From an uncultured Lachnospiraceae bacterium (GTDB taxonomy: Bacteria; Bacillota; Clostridia; Lachnospirales; Lachnospiraceae), in the NCBI GenBank assembly GCA_900316665.1, contig ONDV01000001.1, positions 1 through 64,000 on the forward strand: a stretch of DNA of 64,000 bases. The letters are read 5' to 3'. Positions 34,282-43,284 of this stretch are shown here, piece by piece; positions within the stretch are counted from its first letter, which is position 1; the number at the start of each line of letters is the position of its first letter. The notes under the pieces are model-generated. The model was not told the DNA's origin. It did no database searches and saw only the letters and a program-made list of their open reading frames with translations. The translations under genes were made by a program, and so were the position numbers.

Positions 34282-36045
34282 TTACTCTACATCCTGAAGT
34301 GCAGCTACATCTTCTTCGCCTGTACGTACCTTGACTACCTTGGAGACGTTATATACGAAGATCTTGCCGTCACCTATATGTCCGGTGTAGAGGGCTCTCT
34401 TGGCTGCGTCAATTACCTTATCGACAGGTATCTTTGCTACGATCACTTCAAGCTTCACCTTTGGAAGAAGTGTTGAATCAACGACAGCGCCACGATATCT
34501 CTCTGTAGTACCCTTCTCAATGCCGCAGCCCATTACCTGTGTCATTGTCATTCCGGTTACACCGAGATCATTAAGAGCTTTTTTCAGTGTATCAAATCGT
34601 GCCAGTTTTGCGATAATTACGATCTTATGCATGCCTGTATCAAGTTCAGGTACAAGAGGTGCCTCAGACTTTACAGGTACTGCAGCATTCTTCTTGGCCT
34701 CGCTTGCATTATCATAAGAATCTTCACCGAGGTCAGTATTCTCATTCACATCGACATTCATATCTGTGACATCAGTGATTGCAAATCCGGAGAAAGCTGA
34801 TGTAAGACCATGCTCATGAATATCAAGACCATCTATCTCGACCTCTTCCGGTACACGGAGACCGACTGCCTTGTCAATAATCTTAAAGATAATGAACATT
34901 GTGATCGATACAAAGGCATCGATTGCTATAATTCCAAGAACCTGGATGCCAAGCAGCTTTGCGCCGCCGCCGTAGAAAAGACCCTTCATCACTCCGTCAG
35001 CTCCGTTAGAGAAGAGACCTACAGCAAGAGTGCCCCAGATACCATTTACCATATGTACTGAAATGGCACCAACAGGGTCATCGATCTTTGCTACATTATC
35101 AAAGAATTCAACTGAGAATACTACAAGGAAGCCTGCTATTAATCCGATAAAGAATGCACCTACAGGTGTTACGCAGTCACATCCTGCTGTGATGGCTACA
35201 AGACCGGCAAGTGCCGCATTCATTGTCATCGAAACATCCGGCTTGCCATAACGGAACCATGTGAAAATCATTGCCACAAAGGTTGCTACAGCAGCTGCCA
35301 GGTTTGTGTTCATGAAAGCAAGAGAAGCTGTCTTTGCGTTATCAGCTGTGCTCATGGCGATCGTAGAACCGCCATTGAATCCAAACCAGCAGAACCAGAG
35401 GATAAATACGCCGAGAGCCACGCTGACCATATTTGATCCGGGAATAGCTCTTGCTTTACCGTCTTTATCGTACTTGCCGATTCTTGGTCCGAGAATGGAC
35501 GCACCGATCAGTGCGATTACACCGCCTACGTTATGTACCAGAGATGATCCGGCGAAATCATGATATCCGAGTGTTGAGAGCCAGCCGCCGCCCCATGCCC
35601 AGTGACCTGTCACAGGGTAAATGAGAAGTGATATGCATGCGGAGTAGATGCAGTATGCTTTGAAATTCGTACGCTCTGCCATGGATCCTGAAACAATAGT
35701 AGCTGCTGTCGCGCAGAATACTGTCTCAAAAATTACAAAGCACCAAAGCGGCATTCCCTGAGCTACCGCCGTATTCTTTGCGGTATAGAATGAAGTGTCC
35801 CTGATAAAGAAGTCTGGAGTTCCTATGAACCCTCCGAGTCCGCCATGGAACATAAGTCCGAAGCCGATAAGCCAGAAGCACGGCGTACCTATACAGAAAT
35901 CCATCATATTTTTCATCAGGATGTTACCTGTATTCTTGGCTCTGGTGAGACCTGATTCGCAGAGAGCAAATCCTGCCTGCATAAAATACACCAATGCCGA
36001 ACACAGGAGAACCCAGATGACAGTTGTCAAACTAATCTTATCCAT
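34282..36045 (-). CDS. amt: Ammonium transporter fused to a PII domain
   Basis: Ammonium channel with a covalently attached PII regulator. Residues 1-about 405 form the Amt domain of about 11 helices (MQAGFALCESGLTRAKNTGNI, GHWAWGGGWLS, FNGGSTIAMS). A linker rich in Asp, Asn and Ala follows, then a complete PII domain at about 472-587. In it IEKGTTERYRG is the T-loop and HIGDGKIFV plus VRTGEED are the ATP/trimer motifs. PII position 51, the uridylylated Tyr of GlnK, is Val here, and Gln39 is Glu. Start at 36045 has AGGAGG 8 bp upstream; the ATG at 36051 is only 2 bp from it. Expression probably depends on the leader terminator described separately. Confidence 0.94.
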   Translation of the reverse strand: MDKISLTTVIWVLLCSALVYFMQAGFALCESGLTRAKNTGNILMKNMMDFCIGTPCFWLIGFGLMFHGGLGGFIGTPDFFIRDTSFYTAKNTAVAQGMPLWCFVIFETVFCATAATIVSGSMAERTNFKAYCIYSACISLLIYPVTGHWAWGGGWLSTLGYHDFAGSSLVHNVGGVIALIGASILGPRIGKYDKDGKARAIPGSNMVSVALGVFILWFCWFGFNGGSTIAMSTADNAKTASLAFMNTNLAAAVATFVAMIFTWFRYGKPDVSMTMNAALAGLVAITAGCDCVTPVGAFFIGLIAGFLVVFSVEFFDNVAKIDDPVGAISVHMVNGIWGTLAVGLFSNGADGVMKGLFYGGGAKLLGIQVLGIIAIDAFVSITMFIIFKIIDKAVGLRVPEEVEIDGLDIHEHGLTSAFSGFAITDVTDMNVDVNENTDLGEDSYDNASEAKKNAAVPVKSEAPLVPELDTGMHKIVIIAKLARFDTLKKALNDLGVTGMTMTQVMGCGIEKGTTERYRGAVVDSTLLPKVKLEVIVAKIPVDKVIDAAKRALYTGHIGDGKIFVYNVSKVVKVRTGEEDVAALQDVE

Positions 36046-36094
36046 TTTCATGTCCTCCTATTTTCTTTCATCTACACTTTTTCTATATTGCACG

Positions 36095-36149
36095 AAAAAT
36101 GGCATCTGAGAAAATAATGAAACCATTATCTTCTTAGACGCCCTTGTCC
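36095..36149 (-). promoter_or_regulatory. amt leader: ANTAR-type hairpin overlapping an intrinsic terminator
   Basis: Read leftward: hairpin GGAC-AAGGGC-GTCT (36149-36136), whose hexaloop has A at position 1 and G at position 4. Its loop end and 3' arm form the start of a terminator stem of about 19 bp with one mismatch (5' arm GGCGTCTAAGAAGATAATG, 3' arm ending AGATGCC) followed by ATTTTT at 36100-36095. The two structures exclude each other. Antitermination by the linked ANTAR protein is inferred from the shared motif with gltB and glnN leaders. Confidence 0.7.
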
Positions 36150-36241
36150 GAGAATACCGTATTATTTTTTGATCACACATATCGATCAGTCATTCTGTCG
36201 CATATTTGCATGCTATGTGATACAGTGATCCGTATGTTTTT

Positions 36242-36285
36242 TAAAAAAGAAAAATGCCGGTAAAGCAGCTATCTGCTCGACCGAC
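36242..36285 (-). terminator. Intrinsic terminator after gltD
   Basis: GTCGGT and AGCAG arms pair with CTGCT and ACCGGC, with a small internal loop, followed by ATTTTTCTTTTTT. It lies about 90 bp after gltD. The rest of the 36052-36375 interval holds the amt leader and an AT-rich stretch where I could not place a convincing amt promoter. Confidence 0.75.
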
Positions 36286-36375
36286 ACCTTTGCCGTATTT
36301 CAATTATGTATTGTATACAGTTGACTTATGAATGTAAAGTATTTTTTTTAATCCAAAACTCATAAGCGGTTATCA

Positions 36376-37929
36376 TCAGGCAAGTCCGGAATATCCCATC
36401 AGATATTCATCAACTTCTCTTGCCGCAGAGCGGCCTTCTACTATACCCCAGACCACCAGGGACTGACCTCTTCTCATATCACCCGCGGCAAATACTCCGG
36501 GAACAGAAGTAGCATATTTCCCTTCAGCAGTCTCAGCCACATTTCTCTGGGTACGCTTGATATTGAAAGCCTCGGCCGTATAATCTTCGCATCCTACAAA
36601 TCCTGCGGCAATCAAAAGTATGTCACATGGATATGTCTTTTCAGAGCCTTCAACTTCCACCATCTTACGGTTTTCGAATCTCACCTTCACTGTCGTAACA
36701 GACTTTATCAAGCCGTCTTTTTTAGTCTCTACAGACTTGACAGTTGTCTCGTAAATTCTCGGATCGTGTCCAAAGAGAGCTATAGCCTCCTCCTGACCAT
36801 AATCGGTCTTCAGAGTCTTCGGCCACTCAGGCCAGGGATTTGATTCCGCCCTTTCTGACGGAGGACATGGCATCATCTCAAGCTGTATCACGGACTTTGC
36901 GCCCTGTCTTATAGAAGTAGCCGTGCAGTCATTTCCTGTATCTCCGCCGCCGACGATAATTACATTCTTTCCGGCAGCAAACATCTTTGCACCATCAGGC
37001 GAGAGCTGCTTCTCTTCTTCCTTTGCCGATGTCTTTTTCTTTTTCTTCGAAAATTCCAAAGCCTCGCTTCTTCCGCCTGTCACTGCTCCGCTTAAGAGAT
37101 CTCTTGTGGCCTGTGAGAGATAATCCACGGCATAATAGACTCCGCCGATCTTTGCCGGATCTGCTGCCGGAAGAGATCTCGGTTTTTTTGCGCCGCAGCA
37201 AAGTACGATGGCATCATATTGCTTTTTCAGCTCATCTGCTGTAATATCAACGCCCACATTAACTCCGGTCTTGAAAACAACGCCTTCTTCCTCCATCAGC
37301 TTCTTACGACGGATAATAACCTCCTTCGGCAGCTTCATATTTGGAATACCGTACATAAGAAGTCCGCCGATCTGAGGCTCACGTTCATATACTGTCACAT
37401 TATGACCCCGTCTGTTCAGCCTGTCTGCACAGGCAAGTCCTGCGGGGCCGGCTCCAATCACAGCTACTTTTTTGGAACTGCGGTTTTCAGGTATCCTTGG
37501 CTTTATATATCCCTTTTCAAATGCGGTCTCTATTACATAAAGCTCATTGTCACGGATGGTGACAGGGTCGTCATTCTCACCCTCGACGCAAGCCTTCTCG
37601 CAGAGCGCCGGACATACTCTTCCTGTGAATTCAGGAAAATTATTAGTCTTCTGAAGTCTCGAAAATGCGTATGCAGGATGACTGTGATATACTTCATCAT
37701 TCCATTCGGGTATAAGGTTATGCAGCGGACAACCCGTATACATCCCGGACAATTTCATTCCGGACTGGCAGAGCGGAACGCCGCAGTTCATGCAGCGCGC
37801 CCCCTGTTCTCGTCTTTCTTCTTCCTTAAGCGGCTCATGAAACCACTCATAATTTTCTATTCTCTTCTGAGGATCAATATCTTTGTTATCTTCTCTTTTG
37901 TATTCCAGAAATCCGGTCGGCTTACCCAT
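36376..37929 (-). CDS. gltD: Glutamate synthase small subunit
   Basis: NADPH-oxidising subunit that feeds electrons to GltB. The N-terminal Fe-S region has CMNCGVPLC, GCPLHNLIPEWN and CPALCEKACV. Two Rossmann motifs follow: KVAVIGAGPAGLACADRLNRRGH for FAD, and NVIIVGGGDTGNDCTATSIRQG for NADPH. FAAGDMRRGQSLVVWGI is the C-terminal FAD motif. Length 517 is longer than the usual 480-490. The excess is a Lys-rich segment (FSKKKKKTSAKEEEKQL, about residues 300-316) just before the second nucleotide-binding site. ATAGGAGGCAAAC precedes the ATG. It is 26 bp after gltB, co-transcribed. Confidence 0.96.
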   Translation of the reverse strand: MGKPTGFLEYKREDNKDIDPQKRIENYEWFHEPLKEEERREQGARCMNCGVPLCQSGMKLSGMYTGCPLHNLIPEWNDEVYHSHPAYAFSRLQKTNNFPEFTGRVCPALCEKACVEGENDDPVTIRDNELYVIETAFEKGYIKPRIPENRSSKKVAVIGAGPAGLACADRLNRRGHNVTVYEREPQIGGLLMYGIPNMKLPKEVIIRRKKLMEEEGVVFKTGVNVGVDITADELKKQYDAIVLCCGAKKPRSLPAADPAKIGGVYYAVDYLSQATRDLLSGAVTGGRSEALEFSKKKKKTSAKEEEKQLSPDGAKMFAAGKNVIIVGGGDTGNDCTATSIRQGAKSVIQLEMMPCPPSERAESNPWPEWPKTLKTDYGQEEAIALFGHDPRIYETTVKSVETKKDGLIKSVTTVKVRFENRKMVEVEGSEKTYPCDILLIAAGFVGCEDYTAEAFNIKRTQRNVAETAEGKYATSVPGVFAAGDMRRGQSLVVWGIVEGRSAAREVDEYLMGYSGLA

Positions 37930-37955
37930 GTTTGCCTCCTATTTATTGTTGGTTG

Positions 37956-40900
37956 TCAGGCTCTCATTTCCTCGAATGCTTCTGTGACAGCATGCTCATG
38001 GCTTATGCCCTGTTCCTCAAACTTGCTTATCTCCACAAGCATTCTGTGGTAATCATTAGGAATTATCTTCTTGAAGAAGGGAAGATATTTATCGAAATGA
38101 GTAATCACTTCATTGCCGAGAGCAGAACCCGTCTCTCTTACATAATCATCAAGTATACCTCTGAGCTCTGCCACATCATACTTCTCTGTAACCTCAGTAA
38201 GAGAAACCATATCCTTGTTGATCTTTCTGTAAAGATCATGCTTCATATCAAGCACATAGGCAATGCCGCCTGACATACCGGCTGCCAGGTTCTTGCCTGT
38301 AGGTCCGAGTATTACGGCTCTTCCTCCGGTCATGTATTCAAGACCATGATCTCCACATCCTTCAGCGACAGCCGTAGCTCCGGAGTTTCTCACAAGGAAT
38401 CTCTCGCCGGCTACGCCCTCTATATATGCCTTGCCGCTTGTAGCTCCGTAAAGCGCCACATTTCCGATGATTATATTTTCAGAAGGCTTATAAGCCGCTC
38501 CCTTAGGAGGAACCACAACGAGCTTTCCGCCGGAAAGTCCCTTTCCGAAACCATCGTTTGCATCGCCTTCCAGCCTGAGCGTCATTCCTTTTGGAATAAA
38601 TGCTCCGAACGACTGGCCGCCGGCGCCGACGCAGTTGACTACGAACATATCCTCATCCAAAGTTTCAGCGCCATATTTTTCAGTAATTACAGAGCCAAGA
38701 ATTGTTCCAACCGATCTATCCGTACCTTTGACTCTGACAGTAGCTGAATGATGTTCCTTCTCTCCGATGGCATTCTCGAATTCAGGAATCAGGACAGCTT
38801 CATCGACCGTCTTCTCGAGATGGAAATCATAGACCTTTGCCGGATCAAAATGCGAACCGCTTGCGCCTGCAAATCTGGTATCAAGTATTCCCGAAAGATC
38901 GACAGAACCTGCTCTCTTGGTGATGGGATGATTTCTTACTTCGAGACAGTCAGTTCTTCCTATCATCTCGCTTACAGTATGGAATCCGAGATATGCCATG
39001 ATCTCACGCATTTCCTGAGCCACGAAGCACATGAAATTGATCACATGCTCAGGCTGACCCTTGAAGCGCTTGCGAAGCTCCGGATTCTGAGTAGCTATTC
39101 CGACAGGACATGTATCTTTTGAGCATACTCTCATCATCATGCATCCCATAGCTACCAGAGCTGCTGTGCCGAAACCATATTCCTCAGCGCCAAGAAGTGC
39201 TGCTATAGCCACATCTCTTCCGGTCATCAGCTTGGAATCAGCTTCAAGTATCACCCTATCTCTGAGTCCGTTCTCCATCAGAGTCTGATGAGCCTCGGCA
39301 ATACCAAGCTCCCAGGGGAGACCTGCGTGATGAACTGATGAATAAGGAGCAGCTCCGGTACCTCCGTCATAACCCGAAATAAGAATTACCTGAGCGCCTG
39401 CCTTTGCAACGCCGCTGGCTATGGTTCCCACTCCTGCTTCAGACACAAGCTTTACGGAAATACGCGCCTTTCTGTTTGCATTCTTAAGATCATAAATAAG
39501 CTGCGCCAGATCCTCTATCGAATATATGTCATGGTGAGGAGGCGGCGAGATAAGAGATACTCCCGGAGTGGAATATCTGGTTCTCGCAACCCAGGGATAT
39601 ACCTTTCTTCCCGGGAGGTTACCGCCTTCACCGGGCTTTGCGCCCTGAGCCATCTTGATCTGGATCTCATCGCCGGATATCAGATAATCTTCCGTCACGC
39701 CGAATCGTCCGGAAGCCACCTGCTTGACGGCAGAATTTCTTTCCGTACCGAATCTCTCAGGATCTTCTCCGCCTTCACCTGTGTTTGAACGTCCGCCGAT
39801 GCGGTTCATGGCGACTGCCAGCGTCTCATGAGCTTCTTTTGAAATAGCTCCGAAAGACATGGCTCCGGTCTGAAATCTCTTCACGATTGATTCTATCGGC
39901 TCTACCTCCTCAACCGGAATAGGCTTGTTGACCTGGCGGAATTTCATAAGTCCCCTCAGAGTATGAGGTTTCTCGTCATCCACTCCGGATGAATAATCCT
40001 TGAAAAGTTTATAATCTTTTCTGCGAACTGCCTCCTGCAGAGTCACTATGGTCTGCGGCCTGAACATATGGTCTTCAGCATCGGGACCGGATCTCAGTTT
40101 ATGGAATCCGGTAGAATCGATTGTTGTATCCTCCGTAAGTCCGAGCGGATCGTATGCTCTGTTGTGTCTGAATGTAACGCTTTCCGCTATCTCACCGAGC
40201 CCTATTCCGCCTACCCTTGAAACTGTGCCCGTGAAGTATTTGTCTATTACTTCTTTTGACAGACCGATGGCCTCGAAGATCTTTGCGGACTGATAGGACT
40301 GCAGCGTCGATATTCCCATCTTGGCTGATATCTTTACTATTCCCTTGAGGATTGCCTTGTTGTAATCCTCTATGGCCGTATGATAATCCTTGTCAAGTAT
40401 TCCGGAATCAATAAGCTCCGAAATACACTCCTGAGCTAAATAAGGATAGATCGCGCGCGCGCCGAATCCCAGCAGGGTAGCGAACTGATGAACGCTCCTG
40501 GGTTCTCCGGATTCAAGTATCAGAGATACCGCAGTCCTCTTCTTGGTTCTGACCAGATGCTGCTCAACAGAAGACACTGCCAGAAGAGAGGGAATAGGCA
40601 CATGGTTTTCATCGATCCCTCTGTCTGAAAGGATTATAATGTTATAACCTCTCTCAAAAGCACGATCTACCGATACATTCAGCTGATCCAACGCCTTTTC
40701 AAGCGAAGTGTTCTTGTAATAGATTATCTGCAGGGTGACCGCACGAAATCCGGGCTGGTCAAGAGATCTTATCTTCATCAGGTCAACGCCTGTAAGTATA
40801 GGGTTATTTACCTCCAGTACCCGGCAGTTCTGGCTGTTCTCTTCCAGCAGATTTCCATCAGAACCTATATAAACAGTCGTATCCGTTACTATCTTCTCAC

Positions 40901-42470
40901 GCAGTGAATCTATAGGCGGATTTGTAACCTGAGCGAAGAGCTGCTTGAAATAATTGAAGAGTGGCTGATGTTTCTCGGAAAGCACCGCAAGAGGCACATC
41001 ATGTCCCATGGACACGGTCGGCTCTACAGCATTTTCAGCCATGGGAAGAATATTGTCATTAACATCCTCATAAGTATATCCGAATACCTTATAAAGCCTG
41101 TCTCTCTGTTTCTGGTCGTAGACCGGTATCTTCTTGTTGGGAATAGCCAGATCTTCCAGATGAAGAAGCGACATATCAAGCCACTCGCCGTAAGGCTTTC
41201 TTGTGGAATAATACCGCTTGCATTCATCATCAGGAATCATCCTGCCTGCTTTTGTATCTATAAGGAGGATCCTGCCCGGCATAAGGCGCGATTTCTTTAC
41301 GATATGTTCGGCAGGTATGTCAAGAACGCCGACCTCGGAAGACAGGATCAGTCTGTTGTCATCAGTTATATAGTATCTGGAAGGACGCAGACCGTTTCTG
41401 TCAAGTGAAGCGCCGACAAGGTCTCCGTCTGAGAAGAGGATAGCTGCCGGTCCGTCCCATGGTTCCATCATGGTGGCGTAATAATGATAGAAATCCTTTT
41501 TTTCACGGCTCATGAATCCATTGTGTTTCCAAGGCTCCGGGATGGTAGCCATCACCGCAAGAGGAAGATCCATGCCTGACATATACAGGAATTCCAGAGT
41601 GTTGTCGAGTACGGCTGAGTCTGATCCTTTCGTGTCTATCACAGGGCAGATCTTGTCCATATCGTCCTCGAGATACGGCGACTTCATCGTCTCCTCACGA
41701 GCCAGCATACGATCCATATTTCCCCGGATAGTATTGATCTCACCGTTATGCGCGATCATTCTGTAGGGATGAGCACGTTCCCAGCTGGGCGTCGTATTGG
41801 TCGAGAATCTGCTGTGTACTATGGAAATAGCGCTTTCGTAATCAGGATCCTCAAGATCAGTGTAGAATTTTCTCAGCTGACCCACGAGAAACATTCCCTT
41901 ATATACGACAGTACGCGAAGAAAGTGAGCAGATGTAGGTGTCACTCTCTGACTGCTCGAATTCACGCATGGTGACATAAAGTTTTCTGTCAAAATCTATT
42001 CCGCGATTCACGTTCTCCGGTCTTCCCAAAAATGCCTGGGAAATGTAAGGCATGCAGTCATAAGCAACCTTTCCGAGAATTCCCGGATTCGTCGGCACGT
42101 CTCTCCATCCGAGAAAAGGAATTCCGTTCTTTTCTGCAATGACCTGGAACATTCTCTGCATCATGGTACGCTTTACGCGATCCTGAGGCAGAAAGAACAT
42201 ACCTATTCCATAATCTCCCTCTCCGCCCAGTGTAATACCTGACTTAAGGCAAGCCTTGCTGAAGAATTTGTGTGATATCTGCAGAAGTATGCCGACACCA
42301 TCTCCGACCTTGCCGCTTGCGTCTTTGCCCGCACGATGCTCCAGACGTTCTACTATATGAAGCGCGTCGTCCACATTTCTGTGATCCTTATGGCCGTCGA
42401 TATTTACTACCGTACCGATACCGCAGGCATCATGCTCTCTTTCATTGTATAGCAGGGATGGATTTTTCAT
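37956..42470 (-). CDS. gltB: Glutamate synthase large subunit
   Basis: Makes two glutamates from glutamine and 2-oxoglutarate. The glutaminase domain is Ntn-type with catalytic Cys15 in DACGIG, so a 14-residue propeptide must be removed. The central domain and FMN/2-oxoglutarate domain (MKFRQVNKPIPVEEVEPI, SNTGEGGEDPERF, KPGEGGNLPG, GASGYDGGTGAAP-like ISGYDGGTGAAP) follow. The 3Fe-4S cluster ligands lie in CSKDTCPVGIATQ. The C-terminal beta-helix domain (GNVALYGATSGKAYIEGVAGERF) ends the 1504 residues, the normal length. ACAGGAGGAAAACTAATA precedes the ATG. It has its own promoter and a long attenuated leader after the ANTAR gene. Confidence 0.98.
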   Translation of the reverse strand: MKNPSLLYNEREHDACGIGTVVNIDGHKDHRNVDDALHIVERLEHRAGKDASGKVGDGVGILLQISHKFFSKACLKSGITLGGEGDYGIGMFFLPQDRVKRTMMQRMFQVIAEKNGIPFLGWRDVPTNPGILGKVAYDCMPYISQAFLGRPENVNRGIDFDRKLYVTMREFEQSESDTYICSLSSRTVVYKGMFLVGQLRKFYTDLEDPDYESAISIVHSRFSTNTTPSWERAHPYRMIAHNGEINTIRGNMDRMLAREETMKSPYLEDDMDKICPVIDTKGSDSAVLDNTLEFLYMSGMDLPLAVMATIPEPWKHNGFMSREKKDFYHYYATMMEPWDGPAAILFSDGDLVGASLDRNGLRPSRYYITDDNRLILSSEVGVLDIPAEHIVKKSRLMPGRILLIDTKAGRMIPDDECKRYYSTRKPYGEWLDMSLLHLEDLAIPNKKIPVYDQKQRDRLYKVFGYTYEDVNDNILPMAENAVEPTVSMGHDVPLAVLSEKHQPLFNYFKQLFAQVTNPPIDSLREKIVTDTTVYIGSDGNLLEENSQNCRVLEVNNPILTGVDLMKIRSLDQPGFRAVTLQIIYYKNTSLEKALDQLNVSVDRAFERGYNIIILSDRGIDENHVPIPSLLAVSSVEQHLVRTKKRTAVSLILESGEPRSVHQFATLLGFGARAIYPYLAQECISELIDSGILDKDYHTAIEDYNKAILKGIVKISAKMGISTLQSYQSAKIFEAIGLSKEVIDKYFTGTVSRVGGIGLGEIAESVTFRHNRAYDPLGLTEDTTIDSTGFHKLRSGPDAEDHMFRPQTIVTLQEAVRRKDYKLFKDYSSGVDDEKPHTLRGLMKFRQVNKPIPVEEVEPIESIVKRFQTGAMSFGAISKEAHETLAVAMNRIGGRSNTGEGGEDPERFGTERNSAVKQVASGRFGVTEDYLISGDEIQIKMAQGAKPGEGGNLPGRKVYPWVARTRYSTPGVSLISPPPHHDIYSIEDLAQLIYDLKNANRKARISVKLVSEAGVGTIASGVAKAGAQVILISGYDGGTGAAPYSSVHHAGLPWELGIAEAHQTLMENGLRDRVILEADSKLMTGRDVAIAALLGAEEYGFGTAALVAMGCMMMRVCSKDTCPVGIATQNPELRKRFKGQPEHVINFMCFVAQEMREIMAYLGFHTVSEMIGRTDCLEVRNHPITKRAGSVDLSGILDTRFAGASGSHFDPAKVYDFHLEKTVDEAVLIPEFENAIGEKEHHSATVRVKGTDRSVGTILGSVITEKYGAETLDEDMFVVNCVGAGGQSFGAFIPKGMTLRLEGDANDGFGKGLSGGKLVVVPPKGAAYKPSENIIIGNVALYGATSGKAYIEGVAGERFLVRNSGATAVAEGCGDHGLEYMTGGRAVILGPTGKNLAAGMSGGIAYVLDMKHDLYRKINKDMVSLTEVTEKYDVAELRGILDDYVRETGSALGNEVITHFDKYLPFFKKIIPNDYHRMLVEISKFEEQGISHEHAVTEAFEEMRA

Positions 42471-42522
42471 TATTAGTTTTCCTCCTGTAACCTACTGTTA
42501 TACCTCTTAACCAATAAACCAT

Positions 42523-42583
42523 AAAAAAAGCCGTCAGCAAACAGACAGATCTCAATCTGTCCACTCGCAGACGCCATTGTCTG
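42523..42583 (-). promoter_or_regulatory. gltB leader: ANTAR-type hairpins overlapping an intrinsic terminator
   Basis: Hairpin one is CAGAC-AATGGC-GTCTG (42583-42568), a hexaloop with A1 and G4 as in known ANTAR targets. A second stem GACAGAT/ATCTGTC lies at 42561-42544. The loop end and 3' arm of hairpin one (GGCGTCTGC, 42575-42567) can instead pair with GCTGACGGC (42538-42530), 7 of 9 positions, followed by TTTTTTT. Hairpin one and the terminator are therefore alternatives. The ANTAR gene ends about 80 bp upstream. Confidence 0.75.
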
Positions 42584-42610
42584 AATATCATATTTATTTT
42601 TTGCTTTGCT

Positions 42611-42639
42611 ATTTTATAACTGAATCATATTCATGTCAA
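42611..42639 (-). promoter_or_regulatory. gltBD promoter
   Basis: TTGACA (42639-42634), 17-bp spacer, TAAAAT (42616-42611). It gives a leader of about 130 nt that contains the ANTAR-type element. Confidence 0.75.
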
Positions 42640-42664
42640 GAGTGAATTTGTATCAAGTGCGTTT

Positions 42665-43219
42665 TTATATCATTGCAATGACCATCTCAGCTGTCTCGAC
42701 AAGAGACCTTCCCATATCCATGCTGTTCTTCTGAATATATCTGAATGCTTCCGGTTCTGTCATATGGTTTCGCTCCATCAGAAGAGCCTTGGCATCGTCT
42801 ATCTTCTTCTGCTCTTCAGGCGTACGCTTTCTCGGCATTTCGCGGCGCTTCTTCTTCTCGCGCCGCATTATGTGCTCCATCTGGGCAAGCATCATAAAAA
42901 CCGTATCTGTAAGCGCTGTACCCTTAACCGGCAGCGTCAGCGCCATCACGTCCGATTCTCGCCTCCCGGCTACAGACTGTGCGCTGTCAATCAGAAGAAT
43001 ACTGAAGAACTGCGGCAGATCCGCTAACAATCCTGTATAATCCATATCCTTAAGCCTTACAGGGCATATAAGGATACCTGTATTTCCCTCCTGCATCTCA
43101 CGAAGCGCCTCGCGTCCGTTAGACACAATCTGTATGTTCTGTATACCAGCATGCATCAGGACAGATCGTATCTTTTCCGACATTCTTTCGCCCGGAAATG
43201 CAATAATGATCTGACTCAA
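42665..43219 (-). CDS. ANTAR-domain RNA-binding antiterminator (NitR type)
   Basis: Predicted RNA-binding protein that prevents leader termination. The C-terminal ANTAR domain is clear (about 125-180: EEQKKIDDAKALLMERNHMTE, EAFRYIQKNSMDMGRSLVETAE). The N-terminal 115 residues look like a response-regulator receiver but lack the acidic pair in strand one, and the phosphoacceptor Asp is replaced by Cys52 (GILICPVRL); a Lys (LPVKGTAL) remains. So signalling is probably not by phosphorylation. A basic linker (RREKKKRREMPRKR) joins the domains. Start is TTG with GGCGGGAAG upstream. Order GlnA-like - ANTAR - gltBD matches the glnA-nitR-gltAB arrangement of solvent-producing clostridia, where NitR controls nitrogen genes. 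Confidence 0.92.
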   Translation of the reverse strand: MSQIIIAFPGERMSEKIRSVLMHAGIQNIQIVSNGREALREMQEGNTGILICPVRLKDMDYTGLLADLPQFFSILLIDSAQSVAGRRESDVMALTLPVKGTALTDTVFMMLAQMEHIMRREKKKRREMPRKRTPEEQKKIDDAKALLMERNHMTEPEAFRYIQKNSMDMGRSLVETAEMVIAMI

Positions 43220-43284
43220 AAAGACTTCCCGCCTTTCATTTAGCAGTAATCATTCCTGTTTACCGGTTCATGACATTTATCAGT

